Positions 7,710 through 16,623 of a stretch of 64,000 nt of DNA are shown one piece after another; positions within the stretch are counted from its first letter, which is position 1; every line of letters begins with the position of its first letter. A program made the position numbers and the translations under genes. This DNA comes from CAYWBU01 sp942491525 (lineage in GTDB: Bacteria > Desulfobacterota > Desulfomonilia > UBA1062), in the NCBI GenBank assembly GCA_942491525.1, contig CALOBW010000019.1, positions 34,036-98,035 of the forward strand, in the 5' to 3' direction. The notes under the pieces were generated by a model, which was not told the origin of the DNA, did no database searches, and saw only the letters and a program-made list of their open reading frames with translations.

Positions 7710-10178
7710 ATGAGCGGAGCACTGAAAATCAAGGAACCAAGGGGCCTCTCAGACCGTATCCAGTGGCTGAGGGATTACTATTTTGAGGGCGTCAAGCGCG
7801 CCTGGAACAATGAGTACACGGCCTGGACCACCGGCACGCCCTGGGATGTCTGTTATGACGAGATAACCTACTATATCGTGCCTGAGACCTACTGTTTTTT
7901 GCAGAGCTTCAGGGCCTCCATCCGCCAGGCCGCCCGCCCGGTCAAACTCTGCGACGGCTTCTGGCAGCTGAGCCTGGTGGAGCGGCGGGCCTGGTTCAAC
8001 CGCGAGGTGATGCTAAACTATGTGCCTCAAGAAATACTACCCGGCGACTTGATCTGCGGCTCGCGCTTCAACATCATGACTTCGCGTTGCTGGACCGAGG
8101 CCGAAGCCAGAGAGCGTGATCAGTTGCTCAAGCAGGCCCGCGAGGCCGTCTTCTGGTTCCACAACCACGGCTACGGCAACTGCGGCGCCACCAGTGGCCA
8201 TCTGGTACCGGGCTATGAAAGGGCCCTCAAAATCGGCTGGAAAGGCATAACGGCCGAGATTCAGGCGCAGCTCGATGCGCTGGACAGTGCCGATGGCCCC
8301 AAGGCTGCCCAGCTGCGTGCCATGCTGACCGCCGCCAGCCTGCCGCGGGAGCTGGCCGCCAAATATGCCGATAAATGCGCGGAGTTGGCAGCGGGCGAGC
8401 AGGACCCCCAACGTAAAGCCGAGCTGCAACAGATGGCCGCCAATTTGATGCGTGTGCCCTGGGAGCCGCCGCAGAACTTCTGGGAGGCCCTGCAGGCCCT
8501 CTGGCTGACCCACATGCTGGTCATGAGTGATGAGAACTATCCCGGCCCGGGCGTCAGCTTCGGCCGCATCGATCAATATCTGCTGCCCTACTGGGAGGCC
8601 TCGCTGGCCGCCGGCGTGGAGCGCGAGTTCCTGAAGGAGATCATGAAGTGCTTCTGGGTGCATGCCAACACGGCCTATGACGCCATGATCCGGGTGGGGG
8701 CCAACCAGGGCATCACGGCCGGCTACGGCCAGCTGATCACCCTGGCCGGGCGCGGCGCCGACGGCGAAGATATGGCCAATGATCTGACCTGGGCCATGCT
8801 GGAGGTGATCGATGAGATGTCGCCCATCCTGGAGCCTAAACCCAACATCCGCCTGCACCGCAACTCGCCCGAGGAGCTGCTGGATAGGGTGGTGGAGATG
8901 GTGGCCGAGAGCCAGGGCGCGCCCTTCCTTTTAAACTTTGACGAGCGCTCCATGGCCGGCATGCTGCGCGAGGGGCGCCTGGCCGGGGTCGAGCATCTGA
9001 TCAACGAGGATAATGTCCATGAGTATGCGCCGGTGGGCTGCCTGGAGAACACCATGGTGGGCAACGACCGCTCCGGCACGGTTGACAACAACCTCAACCT
9101 GCTCAAGGCCGTCGAGCTGGCCCTGACCGGCGGCCGCGACCTGATCCGCTACGGCGATCCCATCATGGGCAAGCTTGACAAGATCAGACAGGACGGCCCG
9201 CGTACCTCCACTAAATTTTCCTGCTGGGATGAGTTCTGGCAGGCCTATAAAGAGCAGACCGCCTACATCATCGAGAAGTGCGTCGCAACCTATGAGCTTT
9301 CCGAAAGTTTGCGGGCCCGCTTCTGTCCGACGCCCTATCTCAGCTGCCTGGTGAAGGGTTGCGCCGAAAAGGGGCTCGATATCACCCAGGGCGGGGCCGA
9401 ACTGAGTTTTGCCACCCTGGAGGCCGTCACCTACGCCACCACGGTCGACTCGCTGCTGGCCATCAAGTATCTGGTCTTTGATCAGCAGGAGTGCAGCCTG
9501 GATGAGCTGATCCAGGCCCTCAAGGATAACTGGGAGGGGCACGCCATCCTGCAGGCCAAGGCCAAGAATAGGGCGCCCAAGTATGGTCGTGATGACGATG
9601 TTGCCGATGATCTGGCAGCCGAGGTGATGGAGCTCTGGTGCGGGCTGGCCTGGCAGCAGCAGACCAAATCCACCGGCCGGCGCTTCCGCCCGGGCATGCT
9701 GAGCTGGAACTACTGGGTCGGCGACGGCTATGTGCTGCCGGCCAGCCCCGACGGCCGGCCCCAGGGACAGTTTCTGAGTAATGCCATCTGCCCCTCCAAC
9801 GGCGCCGACATCAACGGCCCCACGGCCAACACCAACTCGGTGGGCAAGGCCCTGGGCGGCAGGGGGGCTGATTTCGAAGGCTTGGCCAACCAGTTGCCCA
9901 ACGGCGCCAGCCACACCATCACCTTCAATCCGTCGATCCTGCGCGATTCCGAACATCGGGCCAAGTTCAAGGCCTTCCTGCGCGGCTACATCGAGAATGG
10001 CGGCACGGCCCTGCAGATCAACATGCTCGATCCGGAGGTGCTGCGCGAGGCCCAGCGCCATCCGCAGGACTACCGCCATCTGCTGGTGCGGGTCACGGGT
10101 TACAACGCCTACTTCACCTCCATCGGCCGTGAACTGCAGGATGAGGTGATCGCGCGCGTCAGCCACAACCGGTTCTAA
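7710..10178 (+). CDS. Glycyl radical enzyme, PFL-like, substrate unknown
   Basis: This is an oxygen-sensitive radical enzyme of 822 aa, the size of dehydratase/decarboxylase-type family members. The catalytic loop is APVGCLENTM with thiyl Cys444 and general-base Glu446. The glycyl radical motif RVTGYNAYF places the radical on Gly797, 25 residues from the C-terminus. The GCLE motif separates it from pyruvate formate-lyase (Cys-Cys) and is shared in form with 4-hydroxyphenylacetate decarboxylase; choline, glycerol and hydroxyproline lyases typically carry GCVE. The flanking NDRSGTVDNNLNLLKAVEL is not one I can assign to a characterised subtype. Its activase follows after two bases. A C-C, C-N, C-O or C-S lyase or dehydratase acting on a small molecule is expected. 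Confidence 0.9.
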   Translation: MSGALKIKEPRGLSDRIQWLRDYYFEGVKRAWNNEYTAWTTGTPWDVCYDEITYYIVPETYCFLQSFRASIRQAARPVKLCDGFWQLSLVERRAWFNREVMLNYVPQEILPGDLICGSRFNIMTSRCWTEAEARERDQLLKQAREAVFWFHNHGYGNCGATSGHLVPGYERALKIGWKGITAEIQAQLDALDSADGPKAAQLRAMLTAASLPRELAAKYADKCAELAAGEQDPQRKAELQQMAANLMRVPWEPPQNFWEALQALWLTHMLVMSDENYPGPGVSFGRIDQYLLPYWEASLAAGVEREFLKEIMKCFWVHANTAYDAMIRVGANQGITAGYGQLITLAGRGADGEDMANDLTWAMLEVIDEMSPILEPKPNIRLHRNSPEELLDRVVEMVAESQGAPFLLNFDERSMAGMLREGRLAGVEHLINEDNVHEYAPVGCLENTMVGNDRSGTVDNNLNLLKAVELALTGGRDLIRYGDPIMGKLDKIRQDGPRTSTKFSCWDEFWQAYKEQTAYIIEKCVATYELSESLRARFCPTPYLSCLVKGCAEKGLDITQGGAELSFATLEAVTYATTVDSLLAIKYLVFDQQECSLDELIQALKDNWEGHAILQAKAKNRAPKYGRDDDVADDLAAEVMELWCGLAWQQQTKSTGRRFRPGMLSWNYWVGDGYVLPASPDGRPQGQFLSNAICPSNGADINGPTANTNSVGKALGGRGADFEGLANQLPNGASHTITFNPSILRDSEHRAKFKAFLRGYIENGGTALQINMLDPEVLREAQRHPQDYRHLLVRVTGYNAYFTSIGRELQDEVIARVSHNRF

Positions 10179-10180
10179 AG

Positions 10181-11128
10181 ATGCAGGCCACCGTACTTGA
10201 AATCCAGCGCATGTCCACCGAGGACGGCCCCGGCATCCGCACCACGGTCTTTTTCAAGGGCTGCTCGCTTAGCTGCGCCTGGTGCCACAACCCGGAGAGT
10301 ATCAAAATGCAGCCTCAGGTGCAGTGGATCGGCTCCAGCTGCATCGGCTGCAAGATCTGCCTTGAGAGCTGTCCCAGGGGCGCGCTGAGTCTCGCCGCTG
10401 AAGGAGTTGCTGTTGACCGGGAAGTCTGCGTGGGCTGCGGCAACTGTACCGAGGTCTGCCCGACCCTGGCCATGGAGCTGCTGGGCCGGCGCTACACGGT
10501 CGACGAGCTCTTCAATGAGCTGGTCAAGGACCGGGCCTACTTTGAGAAGTCTGGCGGCGGCATCACCGCTTCGGGCGGCGAGGCCGCCCTGCAGGCCGAT
10601 TTCGTGGCCGAACTTTTCCGGCGGCTGCAGGCGGCTGGCATCCATACGGCCCTGGACAGCTGCGGGCAAGTCAGCTGGCCGCAGCTGGAGAAGATCCTGC
10701 CCCACTGCGACCACCTGCTTTTCGATCTCAAGGAGATCGACCCGCAGCGTCATAAAGATTTCACCGGTCAGGATAATCAGCTGGTGCTGGAAAATTTCAG
10801 GCGCCTGACGGCCTGGCTGGCAGCCAATCCGCGCAAACTCTGGCTGCGCACGCCCATCATCCCGGGCGCCACCGACCGGGCAGATAACATTGCCGGCCTG
10901 GCCGCTCTGCTGGCCGATCTGCCGCCTGGCCTGGTTGAGCGCTGGGAGCTGTGCGCCTTTAACAATCTCTGCAAGGATAAGTACAGCCGCTTGGGGCTGG
11001 AGTGGAAATTTGCAGACACTCAATTGATGAGCGCCGCCGAGCTGGACGCGCTGGTGGCCGCGGCGGGCGGGCTTGATTACCTTTGCTGGAGCGGCTCCAC
11101 CCGTATGATAAATGAGGAGGAAAAATGA
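10181..11128 (+). CDS. Glycyl-radical enzyme activating protein (radical SAM)
   Basis: This protein installs the glycyl radical on the preceding enzyme using S-adenosylmethionine. It has 315 aa. The radical-SAM cluster is CxxxCxxC at Cys28, Cys32 and Cys35 (GCSLSCAWCHNPE). It is followed by an inserted bacterial ferredoxin domain with two four-Cys motifs (54/57/60/64 and 83/86/89/93), the arrangement found in activases of dehydratase, lyase and decarboxylase-type enzymes but not in pyruvate formate-lyase activase. The spacing to the enzyme is two bases, and the stop overlaps the next ATG (ATGA). Confidence 0.95.
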   Translation: MQATVLEIQRMSTEDGPGIRTTVFFKGCSLSCAWCHNPESIKMQPQVQWIGSSCIGCKICLESCPRGALSLAAEGVAVDREVCVGCGNCTEVCPTLAMELLGRRYTVDELFNELVKDRAYFEKSGGGITASGGEAALQADFVAELFRRLQAAGIHTALDSCGQVSWPQLEKILPHCDHLLFDLKEIDPQRHKDFTGQDNQLVLENFRRLTAWLAANPRKLWLRTPIIPGATDRADNIAGLAALLADLPPGLVERWELCAFNNLCKDKYSRLGLEWKFADTQLMSAAELDALVAAAGGLDYLCWSGSTRMINEEEK

Positions 11129-11943
11129 AGAACTCTTTCAATGCTGATGAGATGAAGGCTTTTGAGCCCGAGGCCAAAGTTGGGCTGCTGGCAACCGTCA
11201 ACCAGGACGGCCTGCCGCACATCACCCTGATCACGGCCCTGCAGGCCCGTGATGAAAAGCATATGGTCTGGGGCCAGTTCTCCGAGGGGCTGAGCAAGCA
11301 GCATGTCCAGGCTAACCCCAAGACCGGCTTCCTGATCCTGACCATGGACCGCAAACTCTGGCGCGGCAAGGCCAGCTGGACCCACCGCGACACCCAGGGC
11401 CCCGAGTATGAGATGTTCAATCAAAAACCCATGTTCCGCTACAACTGCTACACCGGCATTCACACCATCCACTATATGGATCTGATCGCTCACGGCGGGC
11501 AGGAGAGCCTGCCGCTGCTTAAGATTGCACTGGGCATGCTCATGACCCGGTTGAAACGCCGCAAAACCCAGGCGAGTGAGCCGGTCATGAACAGCTGGAG
11601 CTCAGATTTAATGGCCAAACCCGCCACTCTGAAGTTCATGGCCTGGGTCGGGGATGACGGCTATCCGCAGATTGTGCCGGTACTGCAGGCCATGAGCGCC
11701 GGCAGCAATAAAATCGTCTTCTCGCCCTTGGCTTACGCTAGTGAGCTCAAAGCCTTGAGGCCCGGCACAGCCGTGGCGGTCTACGGCCTGAGCATGCAGA
11801 TGGAAAATGTGCTCCTGCGCGGGAAGTTTACCGGCTACAGCGGCCTGGGCGCGATTGAAATTGACTGGGTCTACAACTCAATGCCGCCCCTGGCCGGCCA
11901 GATCTATCCGCCGCTGGAACTCAAGGAGGTAGCCAAGTTTTGA
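11125..11943 (+). CDS. Pyridoxamine 5'-phosphate oxidase-like FMN split-barrel protein
   Basis: This is a probable flavin-binding protein of 272 aa that appears to contain two split-barrel units. The first begins EAKVGLLATVNQDGLPHITLI (from residue 18), and a second related segment near residue 170 reads LKFMAWVGDDGYPQIVPVLQAM. Single-unit family members are about 130-180 aa, so this looks like an internal duplication. It overlaps the activase by ATGA and carries GGAGGT near its 3' end for the next gene. It may reduce the product of the radical reaction, but that is inference from position only. Confidence 0.65.
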   Translation: MKNSFNADEMKAFEPEAKVGLLATVNQDGLPHITLITALQARDEKHMVWGQFSEGLSKQHVQANPKTGFLILTMDRKLWRGKASWTHRDTQGPEYEMFNQKPMFRYNCYTGIHTIHYMDLIAHGGQESLPLLKIALGMLMTRLKRRKTQASEPVMNSWSSDLMAKPATLKFMAWVGDDGYPQIVPVLQAMSAGSNKIVFSPLAYASELKALRPGTAVAVYGLSMQMENVLLRGKFTGYSGLGAIEIDWVYNSMPPLAGQIYPPLELKEVAKF

Positions 11944-13319
11944 AAAAAATGCATGTGGTGATCGTGGGAGCCGGTCCGGCCGGCTGCATCCTGGCCCGTG
12001 ACCTTAGTCGGGGCGGTGTCAAGGTTACGGTTATTGAGAAGAAACAGCCCGAGGAGCTGGGGCACAACTGGTCTGACGCCGTTGAGCGCTGTGCGCTTGC
12101 AGAGGTGGGCTTTGATGTGCCGCCCCCGGCCGGGCAGAATGTCGGGCCGCTGGTAAAAGCCGATGGTAAGGAGGGCATCTTTGAAGAGCACTCCTATCCG
12201 CAGATGGATGTTTGGGCGCCGGACTACTCCTGCAGGAAGGAGATCAATTTCCGCTATATCACCACCGACCGTAAGGCCCTGGCCAAGCTGCTCTTGCAGC
12301 AGGCCGAAGGGGCCGAGTTCAGGTTCGGCTGTGAGGCCGGTGAGCTGATCTATGAGGGAGTCAGCTTGGATAGTCTGAATGTCACGGGACTGCGTGTCAG
12401 GAATTGCAGTGACGACAGCGAAGATGCCGTCATGGCCGACATCGTGGTGGATGCCGGCGGACTCAAGGCTGTGCTTCGAACCCAGCTGCCGGCGGCCAGC
12501 GGCATTGCCGCACCCTTCACGGATGCCGATCTGGCCTTTGTCTTCAGAAGCGTGCGCCGGCGTGATGAGTCAATCAACGAGGAGCTTCGGGACCACTATC
12601 GTTACGGCTACAACACCGGCTACCAGTGGGTCCAGCGCCTCAATGAGCATGAGATCGACAGCGGTGCCGGGGTGCGCCTCGGTTATGAGGGGCCTCAGCC
12701 GCCCGAGATTGTGGAGGAGTTCATCAGCCGCCACCCGTCGATCAGCAGTGAGGTTGTGCGCGGCGGGCAGGGCATCTGTCTGGTGGGGCGCTCGCCCTTC
12801 AGCCTGGTGGCCGGCGGCTTCATGGTGGTGGGCGACGCGGCCGGCCAGACCATTCCCATGACCGGTTGTGGCGCCGGTGCGGCCATGGTGGGTGCCAAAC
12901 TGGCCGCCGAGACGATTCTGGCCGCTGACGGCCGGTCAGATCTGGCGGCGCTCTGGTCCTACAATTACATGTGGTTTGTGGAGTCGCGGCGCGGCGCCAA
13001 CGGCGCGGCCCTGATCGCCATGAAGAACATTTTGCAGGATCTCAGTCATGAGGAGACATCCTTCCTTTTCAGGAAGGATGTCCTGAGCGGCGCCATGCTG
13101 ACCGATTCCATCAACGGCCTGTTCCGCGAGGCCGGCGCCAGGGATACCGTAAAGACATTGTTGGGCTGCATCAGCCGGCCCGGGCTGCTGCTCAAACTGA
13201 GCAGAGCCTCAGCCGTGGGCGGCGCCATCTATAAACACTATTTGAACTATCCCAAGACGCCTGCCGGATTCACAGCCTGGAGCGCCAAATCTGCAGCGCT
13301 CTTCGGGCGCAGCGAGTGA
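11940..13319 (+). CDS. FAD-dependent oxidoreductase, geranylgeranyl reductase-like
   Basis: This is a flavoprotein of 459 aa. The Rossmann motif VIVGAGPAGCILARDLSRGG is at the N-terminus, followed by an acidic end of beta2 (VIEKK). A second FAD motif, VGDAAGQTIPMTGCGAGAAM, lies near residue 300, as in geranylgeranyl/digeranylgeranyl reductases and related hydroxylases. The start is a TTG at 11940 with GGAGGT ten bases upstream; an ATG three codons later is too far from it. It is the last gene of the glycyl radical operon. Likely a C=C reductase, substrate unknown. Confidence 0.75.
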   Translation: MKKMHVVIVGAGPAGCILARDLSRGGVKVTVIEKKQPEELGHNWSDAVERCALAEVGFDVPPPAGQNVGPLVKADGKEGIFEEHSYPQMDVWAPDYSCRKEINFRYITTDRKALAKLLLQQAEGAEFRFGCEAGELIYEGVSLDSLNVTGLRVRNCSDDSEDAVMADIVVDAGGLKAVLRTQLPAASGIAAPFTDADLAFVFRSVRRRDESINEELRDHYRYGYNTGYQWVQRLNEHEIDSGAGVRLGYEGPQPPEIVEEFISRHPSISSEVVRGGQGICLVGRSPFSLVAGGFMVVGDAAGQTIPMTGCGAGAAMVGAKLAAETILAADGRSDLAALWSYNYMWFVESRRGANGAALIAMKNILQDLSHEETSFLFRKDVLSGAMLTDSINGLFREAGARDTVKTLLGCISRPGLLLKLSRASAVGGAIYKHYLNYPKTPAGFTAWSAKSAALFGRSE

Positions 13320-13335
13320 GGGGCATGCCCCTCAC
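13316..13335. terminator. Bidirectional hairpin over two stop codons
   Basis: A perfect 20-base palindrome, GTGAGGGGCA-TGCCCCTCAC, overlaps the stop codons of both convergent genes. No strong U-run follows on either strand. It probably ends or stabilises both transcripts. Confidence 0.55.
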
Positions 13336-14753
13336 ATGGATTTGTCAATCAGCTTGTGATAGCTGGCCAGCCAGTAGGCCACCAGATAGTCCACCCCGGG
13401 ATTGATGCTGTTGGGCTTGTCTGAGCCGCACGCATCGATGCGGAAGGGGTTGCGCTGCCAGAGGAAGCCGCTGGAGCACTGCAGCGGCACCTCAAAGGCC
13501 TCCAGGGCCTGGGGCTGCACCGAACCCATGATCTCCTCCATGAAGGGCAGGACCGTGTAGAGCTCGGTCAGCTGGAGTGAGAAGGGGTCGAGCTCATAGG
13601 TGTCCGGATCGCGGGGCGGCAGATAGTATTCGGTGTTGGGCGCGTCCGGAAAGTCAGTCAGGGCGCCCAGCAGCTGACCGTAATACTCATCCTCGGCAAC
13701 CTGCCAGCCGCCCTGGCTCATGTAGATGCCGTTGAACCAGGCGTTGTGCGAGAGACGCGTAAAGTTGTGCTGGCCGCGGTTGAACTCTTGAACCATCCAC
13801 TCATAGTCCGCCTTGGAGTAGTAGACCCGGCCCAGCCTGAGGATGTTGTACCAGCAGCTGTGGCCCAGGTTGTTGCCGTAGTACTGGGAGTAGCGGTTGA
13901 GGAAGTTGATGTTGGCAAACTGGTACTGGACGCGGTTGATATCCTTGAGCATCTCCTTGAGCGCGGCTTTGATCTCCTGATTGCCGGTGATGTGGTAGCC
14001 GATGGTGGCAAAGGCCAGCTTGTAGGTCGGGATCAGGTCCGGCGCGGTCTTGGAGGGTTTGTTGTCCTGGGCGATGATGTTCCAGTTGCTGGCCATCAGC
14101 ATCACCAGCACCTCGAGCACATCGTCCTGGATCTGTTCCCGCATCCTGACCAGCTCGGGGTCGTCCTCATCCTGGACCAGGTCATAGGCCATGCTCATGC
14201 CCAGCATCCAGCCGATATACTGGTCGCGGCTGGTTTCGCCCCACCACCAGTCGCCCGCATACTTACCCTCGCTGATCTTGAAACAGCGGGCCATATCATT
14301 GCACCAGTCGTCACCTTGGTAGGCCGGGATGTACTGGGGCGCCCTGTAGCGGGCGATGAAGCCGGGCTGGCCGGTGACATGCAGATGGTGGGAGAGGGTG
14401 TTAACCATGCGCAGCACGTTTTTCCTGGCCTGATCATCACCGGTCACATAGTAGCGCATGGCCTGGCTGGCCAGATAGGTGCCGGTCCAGATGGTGCTGT
14501 CGCCGTAGCCGCCGATTCTGAAACTGCCGTCATCCTGAAAATGGATGTCGACCGTGCCGCCATGGTAGGGCTGGTGGTTCTCCAGATGCCAGATGTCAAA
14601 CTCCTCGGCCTTGGTGCGCAGGTAGCCGGGGTCACCATCCTCCTGGTAGCCCCAGGGCTCATTGGGGTTCTGGGGCCAATCGGCCAGATGGTCATCCTTG
14701 CAACCGCTCAAGATCAGCGCAGCCAGCAGGGCTGCTAAAACCATTTTCTTCAT
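13332..14753 (-). CDS. Lipoprotein of unknown function, alpha-helical toroid-like
   Basis: I do not recognise a named family. The 473-aa protein has a lipoprotein signal (LALILSGC-type lipobox, Cys near residue 18) and a ribosome-binding site GGAGGTC. The mature part is rich in Trp, Tyr and His, with helical repeats such as YYVTGDDQARKNVLRMVNT and FATIGYHITGNQEIKAALKE. These are the kind seen in (alpha/alpha)n-barrel glycosidases, lyases and binding proteins. It is the last gene of the ten-gene operon, so it probably binds or cleaves the operon's carbohydrate substrate outside the cytoplasm. Confidence 0.6.
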   Translation of the reverse strand: MKKMVLAALLAALILSGCKDDHLADWPQNPNEPWGYQEDGDPGYLRTKAEEFDIWHLENHQPYHGGTVDIHFQDDGSFRIGGYGDSTIWTGTYLASQAMRYYVTGDDQARKNVLRMVNTLSHHLHVTGQPGFIARYRAPQYIPAYQGDDWCNDMARCFKISEGKYAGDWWWGETSRDQYIGWMLGMSMAYDLVQDEDDPELVRMREQIQDDVLEVLVMLMASNWNIIAQDNKPSKTAPDLIPTYKLAFATIGYHITGNQEIKAALKEMLKDINRVQYQFANINFLNRYSQYYGNNLGHSCWYNILRLGRVYYSKADYEWMVQEFNRGQHNFTRLSHNAWFNGIYMSQGGWQVAEDEYYGQLLGALTDFPDAPNTEYYLPPRDPDTYELDPFSLQLTELYTVLPFMEEIMGSVQPQALEAFEVPLQCSSGFLWQRNPFRIDACGSDKPNSINPGVDYLVAYWLASYHKLIDKSM

Positions 14754-14762
14754 TTTGACCTC

Positions 14763-15740
14763 CTAAATGCTGTTGCCGACCTTGCGTGCCCGCACCGGCC
14801 GGTCAATATCAATACCTGAAGCCAGCCCGCCCTCCACCAGCAGGGACCAGCCGCAGGCTAACTGCAGATATTCGCGCTCCTTAACTTCCGGAATGATGAT
14901 GGTGGGGAAGCAGGTCTCCTGCCCGGCAATGGCGATCACCTTGAGACCGACGCCCTTGAGCAGCACCTCGCTGAACTTCTGCAGGTCCTGTCTGAAGGGC
15001 TCGATCAGGATCAAAAGATCCGAGGGCCGCATGACCTCCTCTATGCCGTGGACCGCATAGGTGCCCTCCAGGAAGTCGGCCCGCTTGTGGATGATCTCAT
15101 TGGCCTTGAGGGTCAGCTCCTCGGCCACCCCGTTGTTGCGCCCCGCAAAGTAGATCGTCTCGGCCGCGGCCAGCATGTCAATAATTTCAGCTGGTATCGT
15201 CCTTTTGAGGATCTCATCAAAGGCTGTGCCCAGCTCTTGAAGCCCTTTGGGCTTTTCAAAGATGGCGTTGATGAAGAGGGCCTGCTCCACAATCGACTTG
15301 GTGGCACCGACCGCCTCTTCAGGGCCGCAGCTCAGCAGGTAGGCGGTGTCGGCCAGCTCCATGACCGGCGTGCCGGCGTGGGCCGAGAGGCTGTAGCTGG
15401 CCCGGCAGCCGCCGCCTTTGAGCTGACTTAAGAGGTCCACGATCTCGCGGGTGCGCCCCGAGTTGCTGAGGGCCACCACCGCATGCTGGCTCAGATCATA
15501 CTCCAGGGCCTGGCGCCCGCCGTCGGTGGCCACCTCATAGGGCAGGCCCCTTTTACGCACCCGGCAGATGGCGCTCTTGGCCGGCAGGATGCGCGATGAG
15601 CCTTCGCCGGCCAGGAAGATTCTGCTGTGCCGGCTGATCTCGGCCGCCGCCTGCGGATTGAAGCTCCTGATGATTGCCGGCGCTTGAAGCATCTCATGCA
15701 CCAGGGCATGTTTTCTGTAACGGGCCTCCTCAAGATTCAT
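14763..15740 (-). CDS. SIS domain sugar isomerase/deaminase
   Basis: This is a cytoplasmic protein of 325 aa with two SIS (phosphosugar-binding) domains, like the isomerase half of glucosamine-6-phosphate synthase and AgaS/FrlB-type deaminases. The first domain has IFLAGEGSSRI and ALSNSGRTREIVDLL. The second has IYFAGRNNGVAEELTLKANE and LEGTYAVHGIEEVM. No glutamine amidotransferase domain is present, so catabolic deamination or isomerisation of an amino-sugar phosphate is more likely than synthesis. It overlaps the upstream PIG-L gene by 11 bp. Confidence 0.8.
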   Translation of the reverse strand: MNLEEARYRKHALVHEMLQAPAIIRSFNPQAAAEISRHSRIFLAGEGSSRILPAKSAICRVRKRGLPYEVATDGGRQALEYDLSQHAVVALSNSGRTREIVDLLSQLKGGGCRASYSLSAHAGTPVMELADTAYLLSCGPEEAVGATKSIVEQALFINAIFEKPKGLQELGTAFDEILKRTIPAEIIDMLAAAETIYFAGRNNGVAEELTLKANEIIHKRADFLEGTYAVHGIEEVMRPSDLLILIEPFRQDLQKFSEVLLKGVGLKVIAIAGQETCFPTIIIPEVKEREYLQLACGWSLLVEGGLASGIDIDRPVRARKVGNSI

Positions 15741-16623
15741 GGGCCGGCCTCAAGTCTGACTGCTGCAGTTCATGGAAGATCCTGTCCATCATGCCCCTAA
15801 AGCGGATGGGCTCGCCCTGGTAGTCGTCAAACATGTAGTTGCAGAACTCGATCCGGTAGGGCGCTTCAGTGTAGTTGCGCTCCGGCACGGCCGCAAAGTG
15901 CTCCTCGCTGCAGTAGCTCTCATAGCTGAAGGGTTTGCCGCCCAGGGCAGAGAGCAGGCCACCCAGATTGATGATGCGTCTGAAATTTCTGACCAGCCCG
16001 GCCTGGGAGGCGTAGTGATTGAGGGTATCCGACTTCTGCTGCGACTCCTGCCGGCTGAGCCTGATCTTCTGGATCTGGCCCTCATACCAGCGGTTGAAGC
16101 GGAAGGGCAGCAGGATCGAGAGCTCATAGGCCGGCATCTCAAACAGCGGGATCTCGGGGCATAGCAGTTCCCGGCTGCGTCTGGTCAAGAGGTGCACCAG
16201 GTCATGCTCGGGGTGGCCGCCCTGGAAGGCGTAGGTCCAGATCATGTCGGGCCTGAACTCTTCGATGCAGCTGTAGATGAAGCGGCCCTGGTCCGTGAAG
16301 TGATCGATGGCCTGGTTGAACATGCTCATGTTTCTGGTGGAGGCCACAAAGTGATGGTAGTTCTCCACCTCGGAAAAGTTGCCGTTGAAGACCTCTTGGA
16401 TCCCCAGCGCTTGAGCCGCCTTGTGCCCTTCAGCGACCCTGATCTCAGCATAGGCGGCCGGCGACATGTTGTCTTCCTGGTAGTAGAGCCCGTCCGAGTT
16501 GGTGACCCAGGCGATGGCCGCATTTTCTGCCAGGCGTCTGATCATGCCGCAGTTGGGGATCTCATCATCATGGTGGGCATAGATGAAGAGGTGCCGCAGC
16601 TGCGGGTTCAGGATTTCACTCAT
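15730..16623 (-). CDS. PIG-L/LmbE family deacetylase
   Basis: This is a zinc-dependent N-deacetylase of 297 aa in the PIG-L family, whose members remove acetyl groups from GlcNAc-type sugars and conjugates. The metal motif is FIYAHHDDE near residues 12-20, a variant of the usual PHPDDE. A later His pair occurs in GGHPEHDLVH. It overlaps the GPH symporter gene by 8 bp and the SIS gene by 11 bp. It is the second PIG-L protein of the operon and diverges strongly from the first (18499-19260), suggesting a different acetylated position or substrate. Confidence 0.85.
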   Translation of the reverse strand: MSEILNPQLRHLFIYAHHDDEIPNCGMIRRLAENAAIAWVTNSDGLYYQEDNMSPAAYAEIRVAEGHKAAQALGIQEVFNGNFSEVENYHHFVASTRNMSMFNQAIDHFTDQGRFIYSCIEEFRPDMIWTYAFQGGHPEHDLVHLLTRRSRELLCPEIPLFEMPAYELSILLPFRFNRWYEGQIQKIRLSRQESQQKSDTLNHYASQAGLVRNFRRIINLGGLLSALGGKPFSYESYCSEEHFAAVPERNYTEAPYRIEFCNYMFDDYQGEPIRFRGMMDRIFHELQQSDLRPAHES

